From the NCBI GenBank assembly GCA_016213175.1, contig JACRBF010000043.1:1-36648 (forward strand): a DNA stretch of 36,648 bases, in the 5' to 3' direction. The position numbers were made by a program, and so were the translations under genes. The notes under the pieces are model-generated. The model was not told where the DNA came from. It worked only from the letters and a program-made list of their open reading frames with translations, and did not search any database. This document shows, piece by piece, positions 8,138-17,886 of the stretch (position 1 is its first letter; each line of letters starts with the position of its first letter). Source of the stretch: Chlamydiia bacterium. Lineage in GTDB: Bacteria > Chlamydiota > Chlamydiia > Chlamydiales > SM23-39.

Positions 8138-8308
8138 GAGACTGTTAACGGATTTGGTTTCTGTCGATTTTCGGGATCTTTTGAGCCGATTTTCAATTCA
8201 AAATTGGGGGGCAATATCAACATCCAGTATATTGCCCCCCAATTTTGAATCGAAAATCGGCCAAAAATCTTCCGAAAAGCGACGAAATCCAAATCCGTTA
8301 ACAATCTC
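8138..8308. mobile_element. MITE-like 171-bp element, complete, flanked by direct TTA (8135-8137, 8309-8311)
   Basis: Same length, termini and TTA flanks as the copy at 3994-4164. Confidence 0.88.
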
Positions 8309-8359
8309 TTAGGATTTCAGTTTGTTTGACCTAGCTCTGAATGCCTGGGCATTCGTCCC

Positions 8360-9370
8360 TTAATTCGGTCTTGGTTTGCTTTCATAAATATAGGAATTGG
8401 TGACCTGAACGAACTCTGCTTTGCGCTGTAGCTCCTTGAGGTTGCGGGCGCCTCCATAGGTCATTCCGCTGCGGATGCCTCCCAGAAGATTTGCGATCAG
8501 CTCTCCCGCGGAGCCGGAGACGGGCGCCCAAAAATCAATCCCTTCTGCAACGGTTTTTGCTTTCAGACCTCCATAAAACTCATTCTGGAAATCAGCCGAT
8601 GCCTGCCCTCGAAATTTCGCCTCAAGCCCAGTAGGGGATTTGTCGTTTTTTCTCTTGGGAGCCGCCGACTCTTTTGTGAGAGAAAAGAGCTTGCCAATCA
8701 TGACCGTGCTTGCACCCGCTGCAAGCGCCAGCACGACATCTCTGCTAGTTCGTATTCCCCCGTCCGCAATCAAGGGAACACGCAATTTTTCTGCAATCCT
8801 CGCGCAATCTTGCACCGCTGTAAACTGAGGAATACCAAACCCCGTCACCATCCGCGTAGTACAAGCAGCGCCAGGTCCTACCCCCACCTTTACGGCGTCC
8901 GCCCCCGCATTGACAAGGTCGTGATAGGCCATGGCCGTACAGACGTTACCTGCAATAATCTCTTTATCTGGATGCGTTCTTTTGAGTTCCTGAATGTGGT
9001 GAAACATCCGATCCGAATGACCGTGCGCGACATCGATACATACACCTACAGCTCCAAGATCAAGCAGCTTGCGCGTTTCATCGAGCTTCTGAATGCCACA
9101 GGAGATAAATGTTTTGCCCAAATACTTTTTAACCCATTTTTCCTGTTCTTCCAACGCAACGAACCGATGGAAAACGGGAATACTCCCCTGCCCGATTAAG
9201 ATATCGGCAAGTTCATAGCTCATCACCGAGTCCATATTGGAGGCGAGAATAGGAATCCCGATCTTCAGTTTCCGGGTCAGCCAACTTTCGAGAGAGGGCT
9301 CGGTACGAGAAGGGATATTATTGAATTGAGGCACTAAAGCCACATCGTCATAAGTCAGGGCATGTCGCAT
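8360..9370 (-). CDS. GMP reductase / IMP dehydrogenase-family enzyme lacking CBS domains
   Basis: '[11 protein letters not shown]', 'NMDSVMS', 'AGNVCTA', '[22 protein letters not shown]', 'IADGGIR'; 336 aa, no CBS insertion. Confidence 0.85.
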   Translation of the reverse strand: MRHALTYDDVALVPQFNNIPSRTEPSLESWLTRKLKIGIPILASNMDSVMSYELADILIGQGSIPVFHRFVALEEQEKWVKKYLGKTFISCGIQKLDETRKLLDLGAVGVCIDVAHGHSDRMFHHIQELKRTHPDKEIIAGNVCTAMAYHDLVNAGADAVKVGVGPGAACTTRMVTGFGIPQFTAVQDCARIAEKLRVPLIADGGIRTSRDVVLALAAGASTVMIGKLFSLTKESAAPKRKNDKSPTGLEAKFRGQASADFQNEFYGGLKAKTVAEGIDFWAPVSGSAGELIANLLGGIRSGMTYGGARNLKELQRKAEFVQVTNSYIYESKPRPN

Positions 9371-9443
9371 CCATCCGCTCCAAAAATGTTTACTTTATTT
9401 GTCACCAATCCTAGAATATACACTTTTTCACTTGGAGTGGGAA

Positions 9444-9896
9444 GTGATTCGAAATTTTGCGCTTGGTTTTTCCTTGGCGCTCGGAGTTCTCTTTGCAGAC
9501 TCTATCCCCTACAAATTTGCGGGCAAGCATTTTTTAGCAAGCTACTTAGATTGCGACTCCCAAGCACTTCAGTCTGTCGAAGGGACGCTCCATGCTATGG
9601 ATGAGGCGGTAAAAGCCTCTGGCGCGACTGTTCTCGATAAGATCTCCTACATTTTTCCTTCCGATGGCCTCACCATTGTTTACCTCCTCTCTGAAAGCCA
9701 TGCCAGTCTTCACACGTATCCTGAACATAACGCCTGTTTCGTCGATCTTTTTACTTGTGGCGATCACTGTTCTGCGGAAAATTTCGATCAGACTTTCCGT
9801 ACCTATCTCAAGCCCAAAGAGGTCAGTGCGCGTCTCTTTCTGCGCGATGATGAGGTAAAAGAGCATGATTTCAGTCTGCATCTTAACAAAAAATAG
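9444..9896 (+). CDS. S-adenosylmethionine decarboxylase (SpeD)-like protein with hydrophobic N-terminal extension (track start 9399 TTG; 9444 GTG also possible)
   Basis: 'FAGKHFLASYLDCD', 'GATVLDKISYIF', processing motif 'LSESHASLHTYPEHNACFVDLFTCGDHC'. Confidence 0.85.
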   Translation: MIRNFALGFSLALGVLFADSIPYKFAGKHFLASYLDCDSQALQSVEGTLHAMDEAVKASGATVLDKISYIFPSDGLTIVYLLSESHASLHTYPEHNACFVDLFTCGDHCSAENFDQTFRTYLKPKEVSARLFLRDDEVKEHDFSLHLNKK

Positions 9897-10638
9897 TGCG
9901 GCAACCTTTCAAGCCACTCTCGCATCCATCTCTTCTTTTCCCGAGATTTTGGTTTTGGATACTGGGTCTAATGATGAGACGCTGCAGTTGTGTTTACAGT
10001 ATCCAAAAATCAACATCTTTCAAGTTCCTTTTATCGGCTTTGGTCCTCTGCGCAATCAGGCAGCGTCACTTGCACGCAATGACTGGATTTTAGCTCTCGA
10101 CAGCGACGAGGCTCTTTCCACTAACCTTCTCTCAGAAATTGCCTCGTTGGATCTCAACCCATCTTGTGTCTATTCGATCCCGCGACATAATTTTTATAAC
10201 GGCAAACAGATCAAAGGGTGCGGTTGGCATCCCGATCCTGTAGTACGTCTCTACCACCGTCAGCATGCTGCTTACCAAGACGTACAGGTTCATGAATCCC
10301 TTCAGATAGGTCAGATGCGCGTGGTTCCTCTTCGCTCACCCATCCTCCATACGCCGTATCGAACTACGGCCGAATTTCTCGCCAAAATGCAGCACTACTC
10401 CACCCTTTTTGCCAAGCAGCATGCCGGGAAAAAACGCTCCTCCCTTTCGTGCGCTATGGGACATGCCTTTTTCGCCTTTGTAAAAAGCTACCTTCTCAAG
10501 CGCGGAATTTTAGATGGCAAGGAGGGGTTTATCATCTCTCTTTACAATGCCAACACTGCTTTCTATAAATACCTAAAACTGTTAGAAAAACAGGGTGCTG
10601 ACGCCCCAAGCAATGAAGAAATAGATCGTCATCGATAA
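9865..10638 (+). CDS. Glycosyltransferase family 2 (WaaE/KdtX-like)
   Basis: 'ISVCILTKN', 'EILVLDTGSNDET', 'ALDSDEAL', 'YQDVQVHESLQ' typical of LPS-core GT2 enzymes. Confidence 0.85.
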   Translation: MISVCILTKNSAATFQATLASISSFPEILVLDTGSNDETLQLCLQYPKINIFQVPFIGFGPLRNQAASLARNDWILALDSDEALSTNLLSEIASLDLNPSCVYSIPRHNFYNGKQIKGCGWHPDPVVRLYHRQHAAYQDVQVHESLQIGQMRVVPLRSPILHTPYRTTAEFLAKMQHYSTLFAKQHAGKKRSSLSCAMGHAFFAFVKSYLLKRGILDGKEGFIISLYNANTAFYKYLKLLEKQGADAPSNEEIDRHR

Positions 10639-12036
10639 GAAGTCATTGAAGGCGGTAACGACGGGTCCTGCTGAAATAGCTGGATCAACGCCGATACGGG
10701 AGAAAAAGAGGGGGGACAGAACGCCGAGGAAGGTACCTGCAAAGCAGCCGCCAACAAGCCCAATACCCACAACGGCGCCGACTGCCAGCGGGGGCGCTGT
10801 GCCAATCATGCCTGTTTCTACGAAATCGAGCAGGTACACGATCAGGCCACAAGCAATTCCGAAAACAGTTCCTGTAAATAGACCGCTCAAGAGTTCTTTG
10901 ACGATCGTCTCTCTACGACTGCCGATGGAGAGTCCTCCCATGGCCATCGTCCGTACGAGTACCGTGCTGCACTGCAGACCAATGTTACCCGACATCCCCG
11001 TAATGAGCGGGACGAAAAAGAGGGCAAAAGTGAGCAATCCCCCTTCATAGCGCTGGAAGGAGGACATGACCCCTACATTCACAAGCCCTGCCAAGAGAGT
11101 CACCAAAAGCCAGGGGGCTCTTGTGACAAATCTACGTCGAATGGGATCGTGGGAGCCGAATTTCTCATTCGTTCCCGCCATTCTGGCAATAGTCTCATCC
11201 GCGAGATCTTCCATTGCCTCCACCACGTCCTCGTGGGCAATCACGCCAATGAGATAATTATCAATATCGACGACAGGCAAGGAAAAAATTTTATAGCGTT
11301 CTACGATATCAATGACCTCTTCTCGGGTAGAGTCGGCGGTGACCTTATGTAGGACGGGACGCATCACTTGCCTAAGCGGCGTGCTTGCGGCATTGATCAT
11401 CATATTACGAGCAGGCACATACCCCTGAAGTTCGCCAGAGTGATTCAAGATAAAGATTCCCTTCGTGAAATCAATCCGCGGGTTATCTCGAATAGAGTCT
11501 GCCGCCTCTCCAATCGTCATATCCATAGTGAAAGCGAAAAACTCGGAAGTCATAAGCCTTCCTGCGCTCTTCCGATCCTGCTTTTTCAACTCTCGGATAA
11601 GACTCGCCTTTTTGGAATCGATCAATTCCATGAGCCTTCGAAAACGCCGTTCGGGCATGTCTTCCACAACCCAAACCGCTTCATCAGTGGGCATCCGTTC
11701 AAAAATTTTCTTCATCTCGATGTCATCGAGCTGTCGAAACAGGGTAAGCCGCGTGTCGCTATCTGTGTTGACCAAAAACTTGATCTTCGCGTCCCTACTG
11801 GGAAGATTTTCAAAAAGGACGGGGCGCACATTGGGCGGAAGATGGGAAGCCGCATAGGCAAGGTCTATGGGAGAGTGTTCACAGGCAATTTTGACAATAT
11901 CGTGAAGGCGTACTTTGGAGGTTTGCTTATGAAACGCCTTTTCTAATTTTTCTTTGAGAAGATCGTCGATCCGTCCCGTCTGAGAATCCAGGGAAGCCGC
12001 GCTCTCGTCAATTTCTTCTGAGGAATAAGTATCCAT
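10582..12036 (-). CDS. mgtE: Magnesium transporter MgtE (start set to MDTYSSEE; the track's 12147 start looks over-extended)
   Basis: MgtE N domain, tandem CBS ('LRQVMRPVLHKV...DVVEAMEDLADE') and C-terminal TM domain with 'PLITGMSGNIGLQCSTVLVRTMA'. Confidence 0.93.
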   Translation of the reverse strand: MDTYSSEEIDESAASLDSQTGRIDDLLKEKLEKAFHKQTSKVRLHDIVKIACEHSPIDLAYAASHLPPNVRPVLFENLPSRDAKIKFLVNTDSDTRLTLFRQLDDIEMKKIFERMPTDEAVWVVEDMPERRFRRLMELIDSKKASLIRELKKQDRKSAGRLMTSEFFAFTMDMTIGEAADSIRDNPRIDFTKGIFILNHSGELQGYVPARNMMINAASTPLRQVMRPVLHKVTADSTREEVIDIVERYKIFSLPVVDIDNYLIGVIAHEDVVEAMEDLADETIARMAGTNEKFGSHDPIRRRFVTRAPWLLVTLLAGLVNVGVMSSFQRYEGGLLTFALFFVPLITGMSGNIGLQCSTVLVRTMAMGGLSIGSRRETIVKELLSGLFTGTVFGIACGLIVYLLDFVETGMIGTAPPLAVGAVVGIGLVGGCFAGTFLGVLSPLFFSRIGVDPAISAGPVVTAFNDFLSMTIYFFIAWGVSTLFF

Positions 12037-12239
12037 GAGGCCAGCCCCGTTTCTCGCTCCTATATTAGGGCAATTTTGAGCTTTCCCGCAAGCAATTGCT
12101 GTGGAGTTTGCCAGATGTTTTCGTCTTAAGACAGAAATCCATATCATTCAGAAGGATAGAGAGTTCCGTAAGAGGCTAAGAATACGATTTTTTTCAAGTT
12201 TCTTGAGTATAAAAGCCTGAGTCTTTAACATCTTTCGAT

Positions 12240-14063
12240 ATGCAAGATCCAAAACATATCCGAAATATCGCCATCATCGCCCACATTGACCATGGGAAAA
12301 CGACGTTGCTCGACAGCCTGCTCAAGCAAGCCAATATTTTTCGCGAACACGAAAAAGTGCCGGAACGGGTCATGGACAGTTTCGACCAAGAGCGCGAACG
12401 GGGCATTACCATTTTTGCAAAGCATACGTGCGTATACTATAAAGAATTTAAGATCAATATTATCGACACGCCTGGACACGCTGATTTTTCGGGAGAGGTA
12501 GAGCGAGTACTCGGAATGGTCAATTCCGTGCTTCTCCTTGTCGATGCGCAAGAAGGGCCGATGCCGCAGACCCGCTTCGTTCTTTCTCAGGCTTTAAAGA
12601 TGGGACTGCGTCCGATCGTTGTTCTCAATAAAATCGACCGCCCCCACGCAGCGCCGGATCGCGCATTGAATCTTACGTTCGATCTTTTTCTCGAGTTAGG
12701 GGCTAATGACGAACAGCTGGACTTTCCCTATATTTATGCTTCCGGTTTCAGCGGCTATGCGATCAAAAATTTAAATGATCCTCCCAAAGATCTTACCCCG
12801 CTTTTCGATCTCATTTTAACGGCGGCTCCCCCTCCGCCGGGCAATCTCGACCTCCCTTTTCTTATGCAGGCAGCCACTCTTTCTTATGATGATTATATGG
12901 GCAGGCAAGCATGCGGCCGTATTCTCGAAGGGAAGATCTCCAAAGGACAGATGGTGACGCGCGTCGATCGTAACGGCAACCACGCACAGCATAAGATCGT
13001 CAAGATCGAAGGGCATCTTGGATTGAAAAAAACAGAACTCGAAATCGCCGGTGCGGGCGATATCGTCACGCTGTCGGGAATTCCCGAGGTGGATATTGGC
13101 GATACAATCTGCGCCCCTGAAAAAATTGTGCAGCTCCCCCCGATTACCCTCGCTGAACCTACAGTCTCTGTCGAATTCGTCGTGAACACTAGCCCTTTTG
13201 CGGGACGCGATGGCAAGCATGTGACAATGAATAAACTGCGCGAACGGTTGATGCGAGAGAAACGGGCCAATATTTCGCTGAAAATCGAAGAAGTGTCTGG
13301 TCGCGACGATGCGATTCGAGTATGCGGACGTGGTGAGCTGCACCTTGCGGTTCTCATTGAGACGATGCGGCGCGAAGGATATGAAGTGGCCCTCTCTAAA
13401 CCGCAAGTCATCACCAAAGAAGTGGATGGCGTGACACAGGAGCCTATGGAGCGGGTGCATGTCGAAGTGCCCGAAAATTTTTCAGGAACGGTCATCGAAG
13501 ACCTTTCTCGAAAAAAAGGGGAGATGCGCTCTCTTGCCACTTCGGAACACGGCCTTACGACCATGCAGTTTCTCGTTCCCACAAGAGGGCTTATGGGATA
13601 TCGCAATGATTTTCTCACACGTACCTCAGGACTAGGAATTCTCACCTCCATTTTCGAAACATTCGCTCCATGGAAAGGGGAAATGGCTGAGCGCAGCCGA
13701 GGCGTTATGATTTCTAATGCCTCAGGTAAAGCTAACGGGTATGCGCTATTCAATCTTCAGGAAAGAGGAACACTTTTCGTAAAACCTGGAGATGAGGTAT
13801 ATGAAGGAATGGTCGTTGGAGAACATGCGCGGGATAACGACCTGGTCGTCAACGCGATCAAAGCAAAACAGCTCACCAACGTGCGTGCCTCCGGAAGCGA
13901 TGAGAATATTATTCTAACCCCTCCTCGCAAATTCACCCTAGAACAGGCAATTGATTATATTGCCGACGATGAACTAGTCGAAGTGACCCCAAACTTTATT
14001 CGTCTTCGCAAGAGGTATCTAACGGAAAATGAACGCAAGCAAAAAGGTCGCTCTAAAAACTAA
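12240..14063 (+). CDS. typA: GTP-binding protein TypA/BipA
   Basis: '[13 protein letters not shown]', '[13 protein letters not shown]', '[16 protein letters not shown]', 'VLNKIDRP' plus TypA C-terminal domain. Confidence 0.97.
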   Translation: MQDPKHIRNIAIIAHIDHGKTTLLDSLLKQANIFREHEKVPERVMDSFDQERERGITIFAKHTCVYYKEFKINIIDTPGHADFSGEVERVLGMVNSVLLLVDAQEGPMPQTRFVLSQALKMGLRPIVVLNKIDRPHAAPDRALNLTFDLFLELGANDEQLDFPYIYASGFSGYAIKNLNDPPKDLTPLFDLILTAAPPPPGNLDLPFLMQAATLSYDDYMGRQACGRILEGKISKGQMVTRVDRNGNHAQHKIVKIEGHLGLKKTELEIAGAGDIVTLSGIPEVDIGDTICAPEKIVQLPPITLAEPTVSVEFVVNTSPFAGRDGKHVTMNKLRERLMREKRANISLKIEEVSGRDDAIRVCGRGELHLAVLIETMRREGYEVALSKPQVITKEVDGVTQEPMERVHVEVPENFSGTVIEDLSRKKGEMRSLATSEHGLTTMQFLVPTRGLMGYRNDFLTRTSGLGILTSIFETFAPWKGEMAERSRGVMISNASGKANGYALFNLQERGTLFVKPGDEVYEGMVVGEHARDNDLVVNAIKAKQLTNVRASGSDENIILTPPRKFTLEQAIDYIADDELVEVTPNFIRLRKRYLTENERKQKGRSKN

Positions 14064-16158
14064 TTCCGGCGTGCCCTATTTGATATGGGCACGCAGAGTT
14101 TCTCTCTTTCTGCTTGTTTTGATTGTCTTCGCAATTCCTATTGAATATAAGTATGATAAAGTCTTTCGCTTCTTTTCTCTAACACTGATTCCCGATGGAT
14201 TGAAACTTCCCTATTTTTTCGATAAGAGGATCTATTTTTATGCATCCGATTTAGCGATTCTAATTCTCACAGCCTGCACCTTCTTTATCCAGAGATCTCG
14301 CGCACTCTTTTTTTCTAAAGGAGCTTCCTATCTATGGGTTATTTTGAGCCTTACCCTCCTCTCTCTGATCCTCTCTCCTCTGGCACATTATCCGCTTCCC
14401 TACACACGCCTTCTCCAATTACTTACCCCCTTTCTCCTTTTTAGCTGCCTTGCCAATGGATACCATAAGGAAGACGCACCGAAGCTCACACACCTCCTTT
14501 TTACCACACTGTGCACTGCGGCCTTCATTCAATCAGTGATTGCCATCACCCAGTACTTTCTCCAATCCCCACTTGGGTTACGACTCCTTAGCGAACCTAC
14601 AACATTTGCCACTTTACAGACCACGAATGGAGAGCGTTGGATTTTTGATGCTCTTTTTCACCGCGTTGCCTCAAACCCCCAATTGATCCGTCCCTCGGGG
14701 ACCCTTTCCCACGCCAATGTATTAGGTGGATTCCTTGCGATCTCTTTGCTTGCCTCCTATCCCTTTTTCTTCCAATCCAAGTGGAGACGTTTCGCATTCG
14801 TCGCCTTCCCCGTCCAATTTTTTGCCATGAGTCTTACCTTTTCTAGAGCAGCTCTTTTCGCATGGATTCTAGGAACTACAATTTGGCTATGGCGCTCTTC
14901 CCTTGGGCAAAGCATGCGTCAGATGACCCATTCTCCTCCGTGGCGTCTTATTTTTTTCGCAATCATCCTTTCTCTATCCACCAGCGGACTGCTTTTATGT
15001 AAACAAATCTCCCATCGAGGCGGCGTCTTCAACTACAATCAGGTAGCACAAAGCTCAGATAGGGAACGCATGCGCCACCATTACGGAGCGATTGACCTCA
15101 TCAGAAAACACCCCCTTCGTGGAGTTGGATTTCAGCAAATTTCCCTGACTCCAGTGACCCTGTCTCCTTCCACGCACAACCTGCAAACCGATTATATTGC
15201 ACCCCATAATATTTACCTCTACCTCGCAACAGAGACAGGACTTATCTGCCTGGCCGTTTTCCTCATCTTTTTTTTCTCTCTTTTTCGTGCGGGCATCCAA
15301 ACACCAGCCACCTTGCAAACCAGTTCTTTGCTTGCTATCATCGCCGCATTTCTCTTCATCGGCTTTTGTGATTTTTACCCCCTCCAATTTCAAGCGGGAA
15401 AACTCCTCCTCTTTCTCAATGCAGGGCTGCTTGCAGCCCACTGTATGGGACGCACAACGTCCTCGTCTCTCCAAGAAAGCTGGAAGATGTTCAACCTCAT
15501 CTCTCCAAATTATGACCGGATCAATCAGGTTCTCTCGTTGGGTATGGATAAAAATTGGAGGCGCCTTGCAGCATCCAAATTGACTGCAAAAACAGGCATC
15601 GCCCTTCTTGATGTAGCGTGCGGCACGGGAGATCAAATCATCTCCCTGTTTGCAGCTGGCGTACCCATCAAAACCGCCATCGGAATCGATCTTGCTACAG
15701 AAATGTTGGATATTGCAAAAAAAAAGATCGATGCCAAGGACTATCGCAAGAAGGTAGCTCTCATGCACGCAGATGCGGAAAAACTCCCCTTCCCTGACGC
15801 TAGTTTCGACGCTGTGACTTTTTCATTCGGCATCCGTAATGTCCCCGATCGAGACGCCTCCCTTCGAGAAATCCACCGTGTGCTGAAACCTGGAGGAAAT
15901 TGCCTGATTCTCGAATTTTCTCTGCCTCCCTTTCCCTTCAAATATCCCCATCTTTTTTATTTGCGTCACATTTTGCCAAAGATTGGGGGGCTTCTTTCGA
16001 ACAACTTCGCAGCCTATCGTTATTTAAATCAAACAATTGAAACTTTTCCCTATGGAAAAGCGTTTTGTGCCCTATTAGAAAAAGCCAAATTTACTCATAT
16101 TGATACGCTGACAGCGTCCCTTGGCGCCGTGACTCTTTATTCAGGGAAAAAAGAGTGA
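14029..16158 (+). CDS. In-frame fusion: O-antigen ligase/polymerase-like membrane protein (residues ~1-472) and MenG/UbiE methyltransferase (~473-709)
   Basis: N-terminal ~12 TM region with 'RPSGTLSHANVLGGFLAIS' and 'HNIYLYLATETGL' (Wzy_C-like); C-terminal 'MFNLISPNYDRINQVLSLGMDKNWRR', 'LLDVACGTGDQ', 'FSFGIRNVPD', 'LKPGG' (MenG/UbiE); no stop codon between. Confidence 0.88.
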   Translation: MNASKKVALKTNSGVPYLIWARRVSLFLLVLIVFAIPIEYKYDKVFRFFSLTLIPDGLKLPYFFDKRIYFYASDLAILILTACTFFIQRSRALFFSKGASYLWVILSLTLLSLILSPLAHYPLPYTRLLQLLTPFLLFSCLANGYHKEDAPKLTHLLFTTLCTAAFIQSVIAITQYFLQSPLGLRLLSEPTTFATLQTTNGERWIFDALFHRVASNPQLIRPSGTLSHANVLGGFLAISLLASYPFFFQSKWRRFAFVAFPVQFFAMSLTFSRAALFAWILGTTIWLWRSSLGQSMRQMTHSPPWRLIFFAIILSLSTSGLLLCKQISHRGGVFNYNQVAQSSDRERMRHHYGAIDLIRKHPLRGVGFQQISLTPVTLSPSTHNLQTDYIAPHNIYLYLATETGLICLAVFLIFFFSLFRAGIQTPATLQTSSLLAIIAAFLFIGFCDFYPLQFQAGKLLLFLNAGLLAAHCMGRTTSSSLQESWKMFNLISPNYDRINQVLSLGMDKNWRRLAASKLTAKTGIALLDVACGTGDQIISLFAAGVPIKTAIGIDLATEMLDIAKKKIDAKDYRKKVALMHADAEKLPFPDASFDAVTFSFGIRNVPDRDASLREIHRVLKPGGNCLILEFSLPPFPFKYPHLFYLRHILPKIGGLLSNNFAAYRYLNQTIETFPYGKAFCALLEKAKFTHIDTLTASLGAVTLYSGKKE
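15445..16158 (+). CDS. menG: Demethylmenaquinone methyltransferase domain / possible internal-start ORF
   Basis: In-frame ATG at 15445 (MGRTTSSSLQESWKMFNLISPNYDRINQ...) yields a normal-length 237-aa MenG. Confidence 0.85.
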   Translation: MGRTTSSSLQESWKMFNLISPNYDRINQVLSLGMDKNWRRLAASKLTAKTGIALLDVACGTGDQIISLFAAGVPIKTAIGIDLATEMLDIAKKKIDAKDYRKKVALMHADAEKLPFPDASFDAVTFSFGIRNVPDRDASLREIHRVLKPGGNCLILEFSLPPFPFKYPHLFYLRHILPKIGGLLSNNFAAYRYLNQTIETFPYGKAFCALLEKAKFTHIDTLTASLGAVTLYSGKKE

Positions 16159-17120
16159 AAATCTATTGGGAAGGTCGTGAGGGCAATCCAGCGCCCCCAG
16201 ACGCTACGTTCTCTTGGCGCCCATTTTCTGTGCATTCCCCCTTCGCTCCGGTTGCTGAAATCCAGCGTATTACAACGCTCCCCCCTCCCGCAATAGCCAC
16301 AGTCTTATCGGAACATTACCTACCCGATTTTCACGGATGGTCTCAAAAGGTCAAAATAGCCCTTTCCAAAAAACTAGAAAAAGTCGTCCTTGCCCGCTGC
16401 CACGTGGTAGAACTAAAAGACACGCCTGATCCCTTCGCCCTGCTGGCAACTCTCAAAGCAAAAACGGATAACACGTATGCTTTTTGTTTAAGCCAAGAAG
16501 ACAAGGCGTTTTTTGGCGTAAGCCCAGAGAGGCTTTTCTTACGTCAAGGCACCACTCTTTATAGCGAAGCGCTCGCAGGCACCAGACGACGTGGCAAGAA
16601 CCGCGAAGAAGATCTCTCTTTGCAACAAGAGTTGCTCGCAAGTCCGAAAGATCTGCGCGAGATTGCTCCCGTGCAGCGCTTTCTCCAAGAAATTTTGACG
16701 CCATTTTGTGCTCTCCCACCTCTCTTTTCCCCCCTCTCCACCTACCAAACTCAAACAGTACAGCACCTTTATACCCAATGCTTTTGCCACCTCAAAGCAG
16801 ACATCTCAGATCAGACGATCCTTGATCACATGCATCCCACTCCTGCTCTTTGTGGCGCCCCCACAAAGTCCGCATTGGCTCTCATCCATGAATTGGAGCC
16901 TTTTTCACGCGGCCTCTATGGGGGCTTGATCGGTTGGAGCGCGCCGCATGGCTCCGAATGGGCAGTGGGCATCAGATCGTGCTTTCTTGAAGGGAAAACC
17001 GCTTACGTCTATGCCGGCACTGGCATCGTCGAAGGATCAAATCCTGAAGAAGAGTGGAAAGAACTCAATCTTAAAGAATCTCCGTTTAAAACGATTTTTG
17101 AAGATGGTTTGCGCTTCTAA
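16155..17120 (+). CDS. menF: Isochorismate synthase MenF
   Basis: 'VVLARCHVVEL', 'FFGVSPERLF', 'EALAGTRRRG', 'HPTPALCGAP', 'GLYGGLIGW', 'AGTGIVEGSNPEEEW'; GTGA overlap with MenG stop. Confidence 0.93.
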   Translation: MKIYWEGREGNPAPPDATFSWRPFSVHSPFAPVAEIQRITTLPPPAIATVLSEHYLPDFHGWSQKVKIALSKKLEKVVLARCHVVELKDTPDPFALLATLKAKTDNTYAFCLSQEDKAFFGVSPERLFLRQGTTLYSEALAGTRRRGKNREEDLSLQQELLASPKDLREIAPVQRFLQEILTPFCALPPLFSPLSTYQTQTVQHLYTQCFCHLKADISDQTILDHMHPTPALCGAPTKSALALIHELEPFSRGLYGGLIGWSAPHGSEWAVGIRSCFLEGKTAYVYAGTGIVEGSNPEEEWKELNLKESPFKTIFEDGLRF

Positions 17121-17781
17121 AGTTTTACGAGATGGACCAGGAATGCCTCTCGTCTTTCTCCACGGGATGTTAGGACGCTGCGAAGACTGGCTCTCCGTTT
17201 GTTCCTTTCTTCCACCCTGTCCTTGTATTGCGATCGATCTACCAGGACACGGTCTGTCTCCATTCTCTTCTGAATTTGCGTTTATTCCCCCCGCTAAAAA
17301 ATTCCATCTAATCGGTTATTCCCTGGGAGGACGTCTCGCAAGAGAGTATGCTCTGCGCTATCCCAGTCATGTCGAGTCACTCTGTCTTATCTCCACACAC
17401 CCAGGACTTGCTATAGAGGAAGAGCGCAAAGAGCGCCTCCAAAAAGATGCGGCGTGGGCAGAACTCATCCGTCAGCTACCTATTGAAGAATTCCTCAAAC
17501 GTTGGTATGACCAACCCCTTTTTGCTGGCTTTGCCCCTGATTTCGCAACCAGGCGTCATCAGAGTATCGAGGGGATCGCTTTGGCCTTCTTACATTACAG
17601 CCTTGGTACAAGAGAGGTTGTATTTCATCCAGGCGCGATCGAAATTATAGGAGAAAAAGATAGGAAATTTCGAGATCTTCTACCCAATGCACTCATGATT
17701 TCAGGAGCAGGTCATGCAGTGCACCTTGAAAATCCCGGCATGTTGGCACAAGCCATTGCGTTCGGTATAAATTCGATTTGA
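17104..17781 (+). CDS. menH: Alpha/beta hydrolase, MenH (SHCHC synthase)-like
   Basis: 'LVFLHGMLGRCEDW', 'IDLPGHGLS', nucleophile elbow 'LIGYSLGGRLA', 'ISGAGHAVHLENP'; homologous start ATG 17104, not the track's 16948. Confidence 0.88.
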   Translation: MVCASKVLRDGPGMPLVFLHGMLGRCEDWLSVCSFLPPCPCIAIDLPGHGLSPFSSEFAFIPPAKKFHLIGYSLGGRLAREYALRYPSHVESLCLISTHPGLAIEEERKERLQKDAAWAELIRQLPIEEFLKRWYDQPLFAGFAPDFATRRHQSIEGIALAFLHYSLGTREVVFHPGAIEIIGEKDRKFRDLLPNALMISGAGHAVHLENPGMLAQAIAFGINSI

Positions 17782-17886
17782 GAGGATTTGAATCGATTTG
17801 CTTTGGGCGCTTTTGAGGTGGAACGGGTATATATTGACCTCCGAGGAGTCTTCGGTATATAGTATTCAAAAAATCTTATCGGAAAT

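Noticed and set aside
11368-11946. 192-aa plus-strand ORF antisense to mgtE
   Set aside because: Shadow ORF; the opposite strand encodes clear MgtE motifs
12893-13753. 286-aa minus-strand ORF antisense to typA (and 214-aa ORF 12816-13460)
   Set aside because: Composition artefact opposite a strongly conserved GTPase; no recognisable domain
16948-17103. N-terminal extension of menH as drawn in the ORF track
   Set aside because: Overlaps conserved menF C-terminal coding sequence in another frame; homology begins at ATG 17104
17755-17870. Hairpin-B fragment ('gcgttcggtataa' and 'cttcggtatatag') at the menH end
   Set aside because: Only ~11 nt match and the first lies in the menH coding end; too short to separate from chance
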